In this document: positions 44,852 through 56,459 of the stretch, piece after piece
Position numbering within the stretch: position 1 is the stretch's first letter
Layout: each line of letters starts with the position of its first letter
NCBI GenBank assembly: GCA_002077045.2
Contig: KZ111140.1
Location: forward strand, 2,655,627-2,719,626
Length of the DNA stretch: 64,000 nucleotides
Reading direction: 5' to 3'
From: Rachicladosporium sp. CCFEE 5018
Lineage: Eukaryota; Ascomycota; Dothideomycetes; Cladosporiales; Cladosporiaceae
Position numbers and translations under genes: made by a program
Notes under the pieces: generated by a model
Databases searched by the model: none
What the model saw: only the letters and a program-made list of their open reading frames with translations
Told to the model about the DNA's origin: nothing

Positions 44852-45300
44852 AGACCCGTCGTGTGGGCGCAATGAACGAATCTGGACCGCCGGGCAGAAT
44901 TAGGTATGGCGTTTGATAGAGGCCGTCGTGTCCTTTGGATAACTGGCGCTACCTCGCTCTCTTACTCGACAGTACATCTAACCGATGTCACCTCTGAACG
45001 ATCTTGATGAAGCCTTGGTGCGCAACGTGTCGTCCCATTTAGTTGCATACATGGAAGAAGTATGAGCATGGTCTGAGGAGTTGGCCAAAGTTCTGCGATT
45101 GAAAGAATTCCCATGGATTACCAGTATGTATGTGCAGACTCCATATACTCGTCTGCAAGCTACCCTTTGCTATTCCAGCTTCATATCTTTTCTAAGCCCA
45201 GCTAAGTGGCTGACGATCTACCAAGCAAAGGCATCTGGTACAGGCAAGCCGGGTCTTCCTCAAGCAATCTCCTGTATGTTTAGCGCTGCATTTCCGACAT
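44852..45300. other. Intergenic between convergent secreted-protein paralogues
   Basis: About 450 bp holding the 3' UTRs of both genes. No inverted repeat or transposon remnant was noticed that would explain the convergent duplication. Confidence 0.4.
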
Positions 45301-46075
45301 CTAGCCGACCACCGGCAGCCCAGCCCATTTCTGCTTCCGACTAGTCAAATCCCAGTCGGTGAGATGAAGCTGAGAAAACGTCAGTCGAGCCGCCCAATTT
45401 TACTGCTTTAGTACCATTGCCTGTAAAACTTACCCTAGTGTTCGCATCCACTGTCCACTCGATACATGCATCCTCGCCGATGCCGCCCAGCTTATGATCT
45501 TCGCTCTCGGTTGTGCTAGATATCCAAGTCAGTCGCAGTCTCAGTAGAAAGAGCCCATCCGGACAAACACGACGTCTCATCACTTACCATCCGTCGATGA
45601 TCGACCGCATGCCTGACATGCAGACATCATATGGTATAACCGTGCTCCCTTGGCAATACGGCGCCTTGTCACCAACACCGCCCTTCCACATTAGTATAAC
45701 GCTGATAATGCCCTCCTCGAGCTCGCCGTCATAACTGGCATCGGTCCAGTAAGGCCACGTATTGATACCGTAGCGCCAGTTCCCAGTGCCCTCAGGGCCG
45801 AAGGCGAGGTGAACCATGCCTTTGCAGGCCGCGTCGATGGCGTCGATCATGTGCTTACGCTCGACGCCGAAGCCGTCGCCGTCTTCGTAGCATTTGCAGA
45901 CCTGTGATGGCATTGTCAGATGATGTGATCTAGGATCTGGGTGAAGGGACAAGCGTACTGTGGGATGGCCAACGCCGGCGCCGATATCAACGTTACAGTC
46001 GGCTCGTGCTGTAGAGATCAAGCATGTGATGAGGACTGTTGCTAGTAATGCTAGGGAGCGAGAAATAGGCCGCAT
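45301..46075 (-). CDS. Cysteine-rich small secreted protein B (paralogue of A)
   Basis: Predicted 193 aa from exons 46075-45959, 45901-45588, 45515-45434 and 45369-45301. Introns are GTACGC...TCACAG, GTAAGT...ATCTAG and GTAAGT...TCTCAG. A signal peptide (MRPISRSLALLATVLITCLISTARA) precedes a mature region with the same eight cysteines as protein A: ADCNVD, VCKCYED, DAACKG, PYCQG, YDVCMSG, a Cys split by intron 2, and DACIEW. Shared blocks are GVERKHMIDAI, IISVILMWKGG and EWTVDANT. Exon 3 is 82 bp in both genes, and introns 2 and 3 fall at equivalent codons and phases, so the two share ancestry. The C-terminal exon (LHLTDWDLTSRK) has diverged. Function unknown; extracellular location is inferred from the signal peptide. 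Confidence 0.78.
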
Positions 46076-46957
46076 GGTTAACGTTCGGGGCGTTGATTAA
46101 TGACGATGGATCGATGGTAAGCTAATTTTGTTGATATAGCGCTTGATGGAGAATGATTGAGTGTGGTCGAGTGTTCGTACGTCCAGGCGTGCCTCAGATG
46201 GGGTATATACGTGCATTTTTGTCGCATTCACTGTGACTGTGACCTTAGTCTCTGAGTCGCGACTTGTCGCGGATGAGGGGTGACGAGCGGCTTCATGGTG
46301 AAGATCGCCAGATACCAAGAGTCCAGGGTGGAGATTCGATTACTGTCGCGTTCGACTACCGGCCGACACTCGCAATCAGCCGCTGTTCACTGGGGAACAT
46401 TTCGCCGTCGCTTAGCCGGTGAAATCGATCAAGAAGTGACGGGAATGGTGTGCTGTCACGAAGTCCGGGGATACTTGATGTCCAGATAGCAATCGAAAGG
46501 GAGTCAGCACAGGGGCAATGAAGGTTCTTTCCGTCATAGCCATCTCGCATACCGCGACAGATTCCCGATACGCTTGACAAATGCCTGTGCCCACATCAGT
46601 CATTCGCAGTACTGAGGCTGTCCGTCGATAGCTGATCGGCTAGCAATTTTTGCTTCCACTCAAGGTCGTCTCCGTCTGAACGCTCAGCTGTTGGGTGAAC
46701 TGCCGCTCCACTGCTTGTCAATTCGAGAAGCGACCTGATGCCAAATGGATTCTCGCTCTTGTAAGAACTGACGAGACCCGCTAAGCTGGCAGCAAGCCAT
46801 GCTATTTCAAAAGCAGATATACATCCAGATCCAGACCACTGCAGAGTCAGCAGATCATGAACACGCAGCTGAGTCAGAGAACATAAGACCGTGAGGAAGT
46901 AATCAGCTGAGTGGCATACCTACATCCTACCCAAACGGGACCGCCCCATTGCCAATA
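46076..46957. other. Intergenic, 0.88 kb, no gene seen
   Basis: Between the start of secreted protein B and the 3' end of the GID7-like gene, both on minus. A GTATATAC palindrome at about 46202-46209, ~130 bp upstream of the protein B start, might be a TATA-like element, but this is weak. No other feature was recognised. Confidence 0.35.
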
Positions 46958-49453
46958 CTACCTAGCATAAGGATATCCCTCTGCCTGTCCCATGCCCACA
47001 GTCCCCTCAGCAGCAGCCTGCTGCTGGCGGAAGTAATTCGCCGAACACCATCTGTACGGCGTCAGCTCGTACTCCCCATCTGGCCTTGAACGAAAGGAAA
47101 GGTTAAGGGAGACTCACATATGCACCCTCCGATTATCCCCAGCACTAGCAAGGATCCCCGGGTTCGTCGGATGCCACACCACGGCATTGACTGTGCCCTT
47201 GCCGTGTCCTTCGAGGGCGGCGACTTGCATGCCGGTTTGGCGTCGCCAGATGTAGACGCGGGAATCTACTCATCGTCAGCGCCACCACTCTTTCTCACCT
47301 GTGAACCCGGAAAGGCCAAGGAAACGCACCTTCACTGCCACTCGCCACGAAATTCTCCCCAGCACCCCCAAAGCAACTTCTTATGACAAACTCCCGTTGA
47401 CCCGCGCCTTCATACCTCATGACCTCCTCTCCGGTCACGGAGTCCAGCGCCCAGACTCGACCTTCATTCATGTTGACCAGGAGTAGATCGCCTTCAGCCG
47501 AGAAATTGATGCTGGTGAGCTTCTCCTCCATCACCCACTCGCTGAGCCGTTGCTTCGACAGCAGATCGTACACGAGGACGCGTTTATCGAGTGTCGTTGC
47601 AGCCATGCGCGTGCCATCTTTGGAGATGGCGACGTCGGTGATGCGGAAGGAGTTGTTGCTGCTGTTCACCCTTGCGCTGCGGTCCCAAGGCGGGTCTCGG
47701 AAGGAGTGGATCTCGTTATTCAGCAGCACCGGCATGACGCCACTCGTCGTACTGAACTGACTTGAGCGCATGCTGTACAGTCCCAACGGCCGCTCCGAGC
47801 TCTGTGTCCCGACGACGAAGGTCAGCGAGTCTGGCAGCCAAGCAGCAGCCGTAACGCAGTAATCGAAATGGTCTGCTCTCGCTGCCATGCGACCAGTCCG
47901 GAGGTCGAATACAGTGAGCTCGTTGTTCTGGCTGCACGTCACAAGGTACCTGTCATCTGGGCTGAAAGCGAGGTAGCAGACCCCTCGTGCATCAGGTCCA
48001 GCCACATTTCGATCATGTTCGCGGAACTCATGGACTAGCTTCCGCCGCGTTGTGTCGTAGACCATCACTACGCCGTCTTTGCCCGCTGACGCTAGCAAAT
48101 TGCCGGATGAGTTGAAGTCTAGCGTCCAGACTTCGTCGCTATGAGCGCGGAGCTCGGTCAGGGTCTGCAGGGGGAAGTCATCGGGACTGCATTCGTGGTC
48201 TGTGTACAAAGTTGGAGGCGTGATGGTGTTGTGATAGAGACAATCGTGTTCCCTTTGCGTCTGAACCGAGGTGAAGAGTTCGGCGAGGCGATGCTCGAGG
48301 ATCATGACAGACGGAGAGATGGATCTCGAAATCGTCGAGAGTAGGTCACTGCGGGATGTGCCTTGGGCACCGTCCCAGGAGGCGAGGGCGCGGAGTTCAG
48401 CGGGGGAGGAGCACATCATTAGACTGTGAGATATTAGCACGTTACTGTCGTCAAAACATGGCCTGAACTCACGCAGATATGGTGTGTATCCGCCCAATGT
48501 CCCTCTTCAGTGGCGTGAGCTCATTTCGCAGCACACCCAACGCAGCCTCTACGTCTCGCCGCTCCAATAGCTCCAGATACTTCTGCTGTCGTAGTAAAAA
48601 CTTCAGCATCACCACGTCCGCTCCTTCTGCTAAAGGCAATCCACCGTGTATTCGCCCATTTGCGTGTCCGTTCTTACTTCTCCGCCACAGTGGTGTCCCA
48701 GTATGCCCGTTGCCTAATGACACTCCACCATCGCCATCCTCAGCCACATCCGACTCAGCTCCCAGCAATATCAGCTCTGCCTCACTCCAATCCCCATCCT
48801 GCACCGCACTCCTGAAAGCCGCTACACTTGGGATCTCCAACTGATACCCACTTTCCCTTGACAGCTGATCCGCCGCTCCTTTGTATCCCAGATCCGACAA
48901 TGACTGCAGCAAGATCCTCGTCACCTCTTCTCTGTCATGGCCATAGAAGGGCGTTGTATCAGGCACTACCGCTGCATCTCCATGAAAGCCATTCGTGCCT
49001 GTGCTAGCTGTCGAGCCGTTGGTGTGAGGCGACGATCCATTCTGTGAAGAGCCATTCGTGGATCGTCGGCCGTTGGATTCGAGAGAGCGTTGGTCCAGCC
49101 TCATCTCTTGACCTATGGTGGGATTGGTTGGTCCGGAAGCGCGAACCCGCTTCCGGCGTTGCTTTGGAGTGTTGTTGGCCCCTGGGCTCGACTTCTCGAT
49201 GTCGTACACTGGTGTCAACGAACGGCGTCGCTTTCGTGGCCGAGTGGAAGGGTCGATAGCGTCAGTCTCGTAATATGGAGGTGGATGGGGTTGATCGAGA
49301 TCGGGTTGTTCGGGTGCTGTAGGTTCTGATGCTGGAAGAGTGTTGGGACTGGAGAGGGCGTATGGATGGTCGGTGGTGGATGGGGAAGTGGTGTCGGGGT
49401 TGCCCGTGGTCTCCAGGGCGGAGACGAGGGGGAGGTACTCTCGGCGGACTTGG
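46958..49453 (-). CDS. GID7/WDR26-like WD40 protein (CTLH E3 ligase complex), start uncertain
   Basis: Homologue of yeast Gid7 and human WDR26, a substrate-receptor/scaffold subunit of the GID/CTLH ubiquitin ligase that in yeast degrades gluconeogenic enzymes. Exons from the 3' end are 46958-47051, 47118-47265, 47330-48423, and 48473 to about 49453; all three introns are GT-AG and in frame. The N-terminal region is disordered with a basic RPRKRRRS patch. LisH/CTLH-like helices follow (EEVTRILLQSLSDLGYKGAA, SAVQDGDWSEAELILLG, LLRQQKYLELLERRDVEAAL). WD40 blades begin at TELRAHSDEVWTLDFNSSG and include YLAFSPDDRYLVTCSQNNEL, ITDVAISKDGTRMAATTLDK and GTVNAVVWHPTNPGILASAG. The first in-frame ATG is well inside, near 49109. 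The frame is open to an apparent acceptor (CAGACTAG) at ~49454, so an upstream start exon is likely. Confidence 0.85.
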
Positions 49454-49456
49454 CAC

Positions 49457-50466
49457 TAGTCTGGAGGCATCTGCTTCGCCTTGGCCTGGATTGTTGGATT
49501 ATGAGTACACAACCTGCCTAATCGAAGGTCGTGGCTGCCCTTGTTAGATCCAGCAGACTGATTGGTCCAAGATCGGGTTGAGATGTTGGGCTACTTGGCC
49601 GAGGGAGGGCGGTGGCTTAGGCGGCTAACTTGATCGATGTGAGTGATGTGAGGATTGGACGTGGACGATAGCAGATGGGGAGAATCACAGGTAGATATGA
49701 CTGGACTGGGCTGCACGCTGGCAAACACTCCTGTGGGCACAAGCAAGAACGAGCGTGTACGAAGGGTAGGTAGCTGCTTGCTGATCACTCCGAGGTACGA
49801 GGTCCGTGGCCCAGGATGACGTGAAACACCTCCGCATAACGCGCCGTGACCGAGAACTCCAACTTCCTGCTTATTACAACCATTCGCATGTCAAACGAGA
49901 AGCCTACATAGATCGTAACGTGAGTCGGTTGCTAGCCAGGTTGACTTATGTGACTTTTCAAGCATACAGCTCCTGCGTCTCTTCTGCCCGACTGCTGACC
50001 TTGATGGCGAACCGTCGGTATCGGGGCAAAGCAACCTGGTGGGGTTGAGCGCGATAAGGACGCCCGCATGACTTCTACGTCGAGCATGTCGGGTGATAAA
50101 GGAGCAATGTAGATAGTCGAAGCTAGAGTTGCGACTCTATGGGGGTTTGACTCAGCACCCTCACAGCAATCAAGTCTTACCCTTTCATGTCATCAAATGC
50201 CTCTTGAGTCTCGAGCGACCCATGTGACAGATGCAGGCAGACGAGTGCTCCTGCCGCAGCACCTGTCAGCTTTCATGGAGATGCGAGAAACGGAGTATCA
50301 TGGTACTTTCGAGATTGATTGATTGAATATTCTACCTAAATCCATCAATTTACAGCTCATGTCCATCAATTCCATTACCGTCATCGACTCGGCGCTAGTC
50401 CATCAAGGTGCCCATGCTATTGTTTGATGGCAGCTTGCAAACACCTTACTTCACATCACACCTTCT
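49457..50466. other. Intergenic, 1 kb, divergent promoter region
   Basis: Between the GID7-like gene (minus) and the M16 protease (plus). It probably includes a missing first exon of the former and both promoters. No repeat, RNA gene or further coding frame was recognised. Confidence 0.4.
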
Positions 50467-53400
50467 ATGCCCGCAGTACGGAATGCGGTCGGTGCTCCAG
50501 GCCTTTGTCGCACTTCTGCCCTGGGCCAAACGAGAGTAAGAGTCACTCCATCTCTGTCTCCTCCGCCCTTTGCTACACTTTCGTCATCTCAGAGGCAACT
50601 TTGTCAACGTCAGCCCTCGCTGCGCCAGAGTGCTGCCTCACGTGGCCATCTACACCGGTCTCCTGCACTATTTCATAGACCCAGCATCTCTAGTCTACAG
50701 AATTCTCGCCATTTCTCTACATCTCGCATACCGCGCAACATGGCTGAATCGATCAGCAGTCGCTCCGCGGTCGAGCTCGCCGCGAACCTCGAGAAAGGTC
50801 TGCTCGATGATCGCCAATACCGAGTGATCAAATTGCCAAACCAACTAGAGGCGCTCCTCATCCATGATGCCGACACCGACAAGGCTTCGGCCGCTATGGA
50901 CGTCAATGTCGGCAGCTTCTCGGACAGCGCAGACATGCCTGGTATTGCACACGCGGTCGAGCATGCGCTGTTCATGGGGACGAAGAAGGTGCGTTAGACG
51001 AATCTCGAGCGATGAAGACGGCGGGACTGACAGACTCTGAACAGTACCCAGGCGAGAACGAATACGCCTCCTACCTGACCAAATACGGCGGCAGCTCAAA
51101 TGCCTACACAGCCGAGACTTCGACGAATTATTACTTCGAGGTCTCCGCTTCCTCCACATCGAATAGCCCAGGTACCTCAGCGAACAGCAGTCGTTCGGTC
51201 TTGCCAGTCTCAAAAGAAAACTCGCCTCTCTACGGAGCACTCGATCGATTCTCACAGTTCTTCGTAAATCCTCTCTTCGATGCCGACACACTTGATCGTG
51301 AGCTTCGCGCAGTGGACTCAGAGAACAAGAAGAATCTGCAGAGTGACAACTGGCGGATGCTGCAACTGGGCCGGAGTATGGCAAGCAAAACACATCCATA
51401 CAACAGATTCGCGACTGGGAATTACGACACACTGCATGACAAGCCTCTGGCACGAGGCGTGAAGATAAGAGACGAGTTCATTGGTTTCTACAAGAGGAAT
51501 TATTCTGCAAATCGTATGAAGCTCGTTCTTCTAGGAAGAGAAAGCTTGGACGAGCTCGAGAAATGGGTATGTGAACTCTTCTCAGACGTCGAAGACCAGA
51601 ATCTGCCACAAAACAGATGGGATGGCATACCGATATACGAGAACAAGATGCTCGGCTCGGAAGTCTTCGTCAAGCCCGTGATGGACAAGCGAAGTCTGGA
51701 GCTGGTCTTCCCATACCCGGACGAGGACAAACTGTATGCATCAAAGCCAGGACACTACATCAGTCACTTACTAGGATACGAGGGACCGGGCAGCATCCTC
51801 GCATACATCAAAGCTAAGGGCTGGGCGAACAGTCTCAGTTCTGGCGCTCATGGCATGTGTCCCGGTAGCGCGCTGTTCTATGTGACCGTCAATCTGACAG
51901 AGGAGGGACTAAAGAGCTATCGAGAGGTAGTGAAGGTGTTCTTTCAGTACGTCGCGCTACTGAAAGAGGGCAAACCGCAAGAGTGGATCGTGGATGAGAT
52001 GAAGAAGCTGAATGAGGTGAAGTTCAAGTACCAGCAAAAGGCGCCTGCCAGTAGGACGACAAGCTACCTGAGTGCAGTCATGCAGCAGCCTTTTCCGAGA
52101 GATCAGCTGCTGAGCGCGCAAATACTAATTCGGGAGTTCAACCCGCAGGCTATCGAGACGGGTCTGAAGGCGATCGATCCGGACAATTTCATGTTGACTG
52201 TCGTGAGCAAGGAGTACCCTGGTGACTGGCCGCTGAAGGAACAGTGGTACGGGACCGAGTACAAGACTGCCGACCTGCCAGCGGAGTACAGGGAAGAGCT
52301 GAGAGCGATCGCAGCCGGCAAAGGTGGCTCAAAGATAGCAGAGCTGCACCTACCAGGCAAGAACGAGTTCGTGCCGCAACGCCTCGACGTCGACAAGAAA
52401 GAAGTCCTCAAGCCCACCACAACGCCCAAACTCATCCGCAACGACGCCAACGTCCGCACCTGGTGGAAGAAAGACGATCAATTCTGGGTACCCAAGGCAA
52501 ACATCCACCTCTGCCTGCGAAATCCAATCACCAACGTCTCGCCCTTCACAACATTAATGACGACCTTCTTCAAGGAGCTTGTAGACGACAGTCTGGCCGA
52601 GTACACCTACGACGCCGATCTCGCGGGCCTTTCTTACGGTCTCGGCGCCCCAACCGTAGGGCTAGACGTGCACATCGGCGGCTACAACGACAAAGCCGCC
52701 GTTCTCCTCGAGAAAGTCCTGATCTCGATGCGGGATCTAGAAGTGAAAGACGACCGCTTCGCCATCATCAAAGAGCGCATGACTCGGAATCTGCGTAACT
52801 TTGAGTGGTCTGAGCCCTTTCGGCAAGCGGGCGCGTATAGTCGCTGGCTATCGCAGGCACGAGGCTGGACGATGTTCGAGCTACTCGAGGAGCTGCCTTC
52901 GATCACGGCCGCGGACGTGAGGGCTTGGTACCCGCAAATCTTACGGCAGATGCATATCGAGATGCTTGTGCAGGGTAATTTGTACAAGGAGGATGCGCTG
53001 CAGCTTACCAATCTGGTGGAGAAGACGTTGAATCCCAGACGACTGCCACCCAGCCAGTGGCAGCCAAAACGCGCAGTTGTGTTGCCGAAGGGTGCAGACT
53101 ACAGGTGGAGCAGGACGCTGGCAAACCCGGAAAATATCAATCACTGCATTGACTACATCCTCCACGTCGGTCTGACATCCGACCGCGAACAGCGCGCCAA
53201 GTTGCTCCTCTTGTCACAGATTCTCGACGAGCCCGTATTTGATACGCTGCGCACGAAGCAGCAGCTCGGGTATGTGGTTGGCAGCCACGCAGTGACGTAC
53301 AACACCGTGCAAGGCTTCCGCGTGATCATACAGAGCGAGCGGGACTGCGAGTACCTGGAAAGCCGCATCGAAGCCTTTCTGACGGAATTTGAGAGCACCC

Positions 53401-54217
53401 TGGCGAACATGGCACAAGACGAATTCGAGAAACACCGCGTTGGCTTGATCAATAAGCGCTTAGAGAAGCTGAAGAATTTGGAGCAAGAGGCTGATCGGCT
53501 GTGGTTCCACATCTCCGGCGAGACGTTCGATTTCGATCTTGGTAAGTCTACCTCTTCCCTCGTCCCAGGCAAATCACCTACATTGCTGACATTTCCCTTC
53601 CAGTCTCCCGTGACGTCGAGCATATCGAACCCCTGACCCACGCCGACATCCTCGCCTTCTTCCGCGAGTACTTCCTCCCCACCTCCCCCTCGCGCGCCAA
53701 AGCAACAGTCTACCTCGTCGCGCAAGCCTCCTCACCTGCCGCCGCCATCACTACCTCCACCTCCTCCCTCGAGGAGAAGCGCGACAAGCTCACGTCCACG
53801 CTCAGCCAACTGCTCACACAACTCGGCGTCAGCGTCGACGAAAAGGCTCTAGCGAAACAGTTCGAGAGTCTGAAGCTAGATGACGGAAATGCCGTGCCGG
53901 AGATCGTGAAGAGCGTTACCACTTACTTGCGGGACGGGGCGAAGATGGCGGAGGAGCAGATTAGCGCTATTACGACGCAAGGGCAGGCGGCGCTGGGGCA
54001 GATATTGCCGAGTCTGGGGATTAACACGACGGCTGAGACGAATGGTGATGCTAAGGGGCAGGAGGTTGTTGCGAATGGAGAGGGTAAGGAGGAGGGGAAG
54101 AGCAAGACGGTGATTATTGAGGATGTCAGAGCTTGGAAAGCGAGTCTGCCTGTTAGTCAAGGCGCTACGGCTGTGAGGGAGCTGAGTGAGTTTGAGGAGC
54201 TTGGGTCGAAGTTGTAG
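50467..54217 (+). CDS. Insulin-degrading-enzyme-type M16 metalloprotease (STE23-like)
   Basis: Inverzincin of up to 1210 aa from exons 50467-50988, 51045-53541 and 53604-54217. Introns are GTGCGT...GAACAG and GTAAGT...TTCCAG. It is the homologue of yeast Ste23 and animal insulysin, which degrade short peptides inside a closed chamber. The zinc motif HxxEH is HAVEHALFMGTKK, split from YPGENEYASYL by intron 1. The distal zinc ligand is the glutamate in ELRAVDSENKKNLQSD. The downstream M16 C-terminal repeats include the YDADLAGLSYGL, GYNDKAAVLLEKV and LRTKQQLGYVVGS segments. The first ATG (50467) adds ~91 residues rich in Arg/Ser/Gln with a RHFSTSR motif, like a mitochondrial presequence. A second ATG (50740, MAESISSRSA) starts a typical cytosolic form. 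The C-terminal ~120 residues form an unusual low-complexity extension. Confidence 0.93.
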
Positions 54218-54479
54218 GATTGTAGGGAGTAGAAAGGGGGTAAGATAGAGTACACTCTACACTACGTCGCAAAATAGAGCCCGAACAGCAAGTCGCCCGC
54301 TGATGGTCGACTGAATTTGCATCCCTGTGTCTTGCGATTATCATGAACCCCACTTTGCTGATCTTCTGGATACTCCCGAGTATGCTTCCCCGTAGCTCAC
54401 AGGTGTCAAGGCTAGAGAGAGGCAGTTTAGTATGTGCTAGGAGAATGCAGGGCTCTGCCTACACTACCGATCGCCAACC

Positions 54480-55841
54480 TCACATCTCTCCTCTCCCTTC
54501 TTTCATAGCCCTCCGTTCACGTTCCTTGACTTCAGCCAACCCACCACTAGCAATCCACTCCCTGACTTTCGCCTCATCTCTCAATCGCACCGTCACTGCC
54601 TCCCCATCGCCTGCCACTTCCTCCACAAAAGTCCCAAGCTTTGTCTCCGCATCTCCAACCCTCTGCTCTAGCACCACCACCTCCCCGTCGCGAAAGGCGC
54701 AATGCCTCCGCATCGCCCGTAGGAGCTCGGTGAGCGAGGAGCCGGATTTGCCGGTCGCTGAAGCGAGAAGAGATCGGAGGAGGTGGGTTGCTGAGGCTAT
54801 GCGGCGGGTGTGTAGGAAAGCTGAGTGGAGGAGTGTGTATTCGGAGGTCTTGTTGAAGTGTTGTAGGGCTTGGGTTAGGAGAGTGGCGCGGTGGGCTCGG
54901 ATCGGGGGGGTATGATCGGGAGCTGGTGGTGGGGTGGCTGGTGAGGGAGCAGATGATGCGGGAGCTGGTGATGCGGCGATGGCAGGAAGATGCCTGGGCA
55001 GGTATGTCTCGAAGAAGTCCAGGAACATGCTGCGATTGGCTTTGAGTTTGTTGGTCTTTGCCTCCTTGCGCCAGAGCTCGCCTAGTGGACCGGAAACCAT
55101 GCGGCAGTCTTTTGCCCACTTGAAGACTTGTTCTATTGTCGTGAAACCTTCGTGATACTTTTTGGCTGAGAGTCCAAGAAAGCCAAGGATCTGGTCAACG
55201 TCACTGGATAGCAGCATCCGGCCCTCATCGATTACGGGCTTGAAGTGCGCCCATTCGGGCTTACTCGCGTCGTCGAATTCTTGTAGTCGTAGACGTAGCC
55301 CTTTGTCACAGATTGAGAACCCGAGCTTCGTCGTCATGTAGCCTATGATACCGGATAGATCGCCGTAGGCATCGTAGAAGCTGCGCCACTTCTCCAGTTC
55401 GGGTGGAACAGTCTCAACGTCGATCTGAGCGTAATCGCCTTCAGTCAAATCTGTAGCTTGCGGATGTCGGCGTGCCTTGCTAGCGTGATAGAGCGTGTAT
55501 TGCACAGGAGGATCGGACGAGCGATTGCCATCAAGCTTGACAGCGAATGAGCACTTCTGTGTTGCAGTGCTACCACGATCTAGGAACGCTGTCGCACCTA
55601 TTGCCGATGCCACAGCTGCGCAGTCGGTATGTTGCGTGGTAATCAGATGAAAGTCAATATCGCCGTAGTCTAGCTTCTCAGGGGCGTCTATGAGAGGCTT
55701 CACATACGCGGGAGCGAAGTATGCGTTCAGACGTTCTGTGTATGCTTGCCGAAGGTGACCGTACTGCTCAGGTGACACGCGCGGCATGTGAAAGAGGACG
55801 GCGTTCGGCGCCTCTGCCTGTGCGAAAGCGCCTCCACCCAT
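54480..55841 (-). CDS. Conserved hypothetical protein with nucleotidyltransferase-like motif
   Basis: A single-exon 453-aa protein of a family I cannot name. An early segment reads KLDYGDIDFHLI (residues ~58-69). This resembles the GDxDxx metal-binding strand of pol-beta-type nucleotidyltransferases, but the usual GS helix upstream is not obvious. The middle part has DLTEGDYAQIDVETVPPELE, WRSFYDAYGDLSGIIGYMTT, a KGLRLRL strand and SSDVDQILGFLGLSAKKYHE, consistent with a folded domain. Residues ~285-310 are a Pro/Ala/Ser linker, and the rest is helical with a basic/acidic end. No signal peptide or membrane helix is seen. The GDID motif could be coincidental; other reading frames here are shorter and less protein-like. 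Confidence 0.7.
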   Translation of the reverse strand: MGGGAFAQAEAPNAVLFHMPRVSPEQYGHLRQAYTERLNAYFAPAYVKPLIDAPEKLDYGDIDFHLITTQHTDCAAVASAIGATAFLDRGSTATQKCSFAVKLDGNRSSDPPVQYTLYHASKARRHPQATDLTEGDYAQIDVETVPPELEKWRSFYDAYGDLSGIIGYMTTKLGFSICDKGLRLRLQEFDDASKPEWAHFKPVIDEGRMLLSSDVDQILGFLGLSAKKYHEGFTTIEQVFKWAKDCRMVSGPLGELWRKEAKTNKLKANRSMFLDFFETYLPRHLPAIAASPAPASSAPSPATPPPAPDHTPPIRAHRATLLTQALQHFNKTSEYTLLHSAFLHTRRIASATHLLRSLLASATGKSGSSLTELLRAMRRHCAFRDGEVVVLEQRVGDAETKLGTFVEEVAGDGEAVTVRLRDEAKVREWIASGGLAEVKERERRAMKEGRGEM

Positions 55842-56459
55842 GGTCTCAGTCAGGTAAGGCAGTCAGGATGCCAAAGGGTATCAGGGGCGCAGCGGTGTGA
55901 TATTGTACTAACACGCGCACCTAAGTGAAGGATATAGTGAACGGCAGAGAAGAAGCTGTTTTTCGCAACAATTTTCATAGTAAGGTATGGAATCAGGAAG
56001 AGAAAGGAAATGAAGTTTGATCATGCAAGATCTTGAAGGTCTACCTGCAGAACGCATCGATAGCTCCAGCATCATATGGACACTTCCAGGTTGTTCGTGC
56101 TCTTGAGCGATTCCGTGAGTGTGCAAAACCAAAGATTCAGATATCACCTTATGACAGAATATTGGACCATGATTCCAGGAAGCGATACAGTGTGAGGGAA
56201 GTATTTCATACGGAGGAGAGGATTCTTGAGCTTTGAGGGTATGCAGATCAGATGGCTGAGTCAAGTAGCAGGAGCTGCGGCGGGCCACGCGCCGCTCCGA
56301 TGTCTTATACTAGAGTGACGTAGCGTATTTTATTGCTGTCCGCAATAGTTTTATTTGGCGACGAGCTTCGGCGTTTCGCGACAGATCAAATACCATATTT
56401 ACCTCACCACATCACAATATTGTTATCATATAACTGGGTAGAGACAGCCCCGCAGCATC
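55842..56459. other. Intergenic, divergent promoter region
   Basis: About 620 bp between the starts of the hypothetical protein (minus) and the histone chaperone (plus). It is AT-richer than its surroundings, especially 56330-56440. No gene was recognised. Confidence 0.4.

Noticed and set aside
44104..46075. Assigning the secreted pair to a named toxin or effector family
   Set aside because: The cysteine spacing does not match any family I can identify with confidence, so only the signal peptides and the paralogy are claimed.
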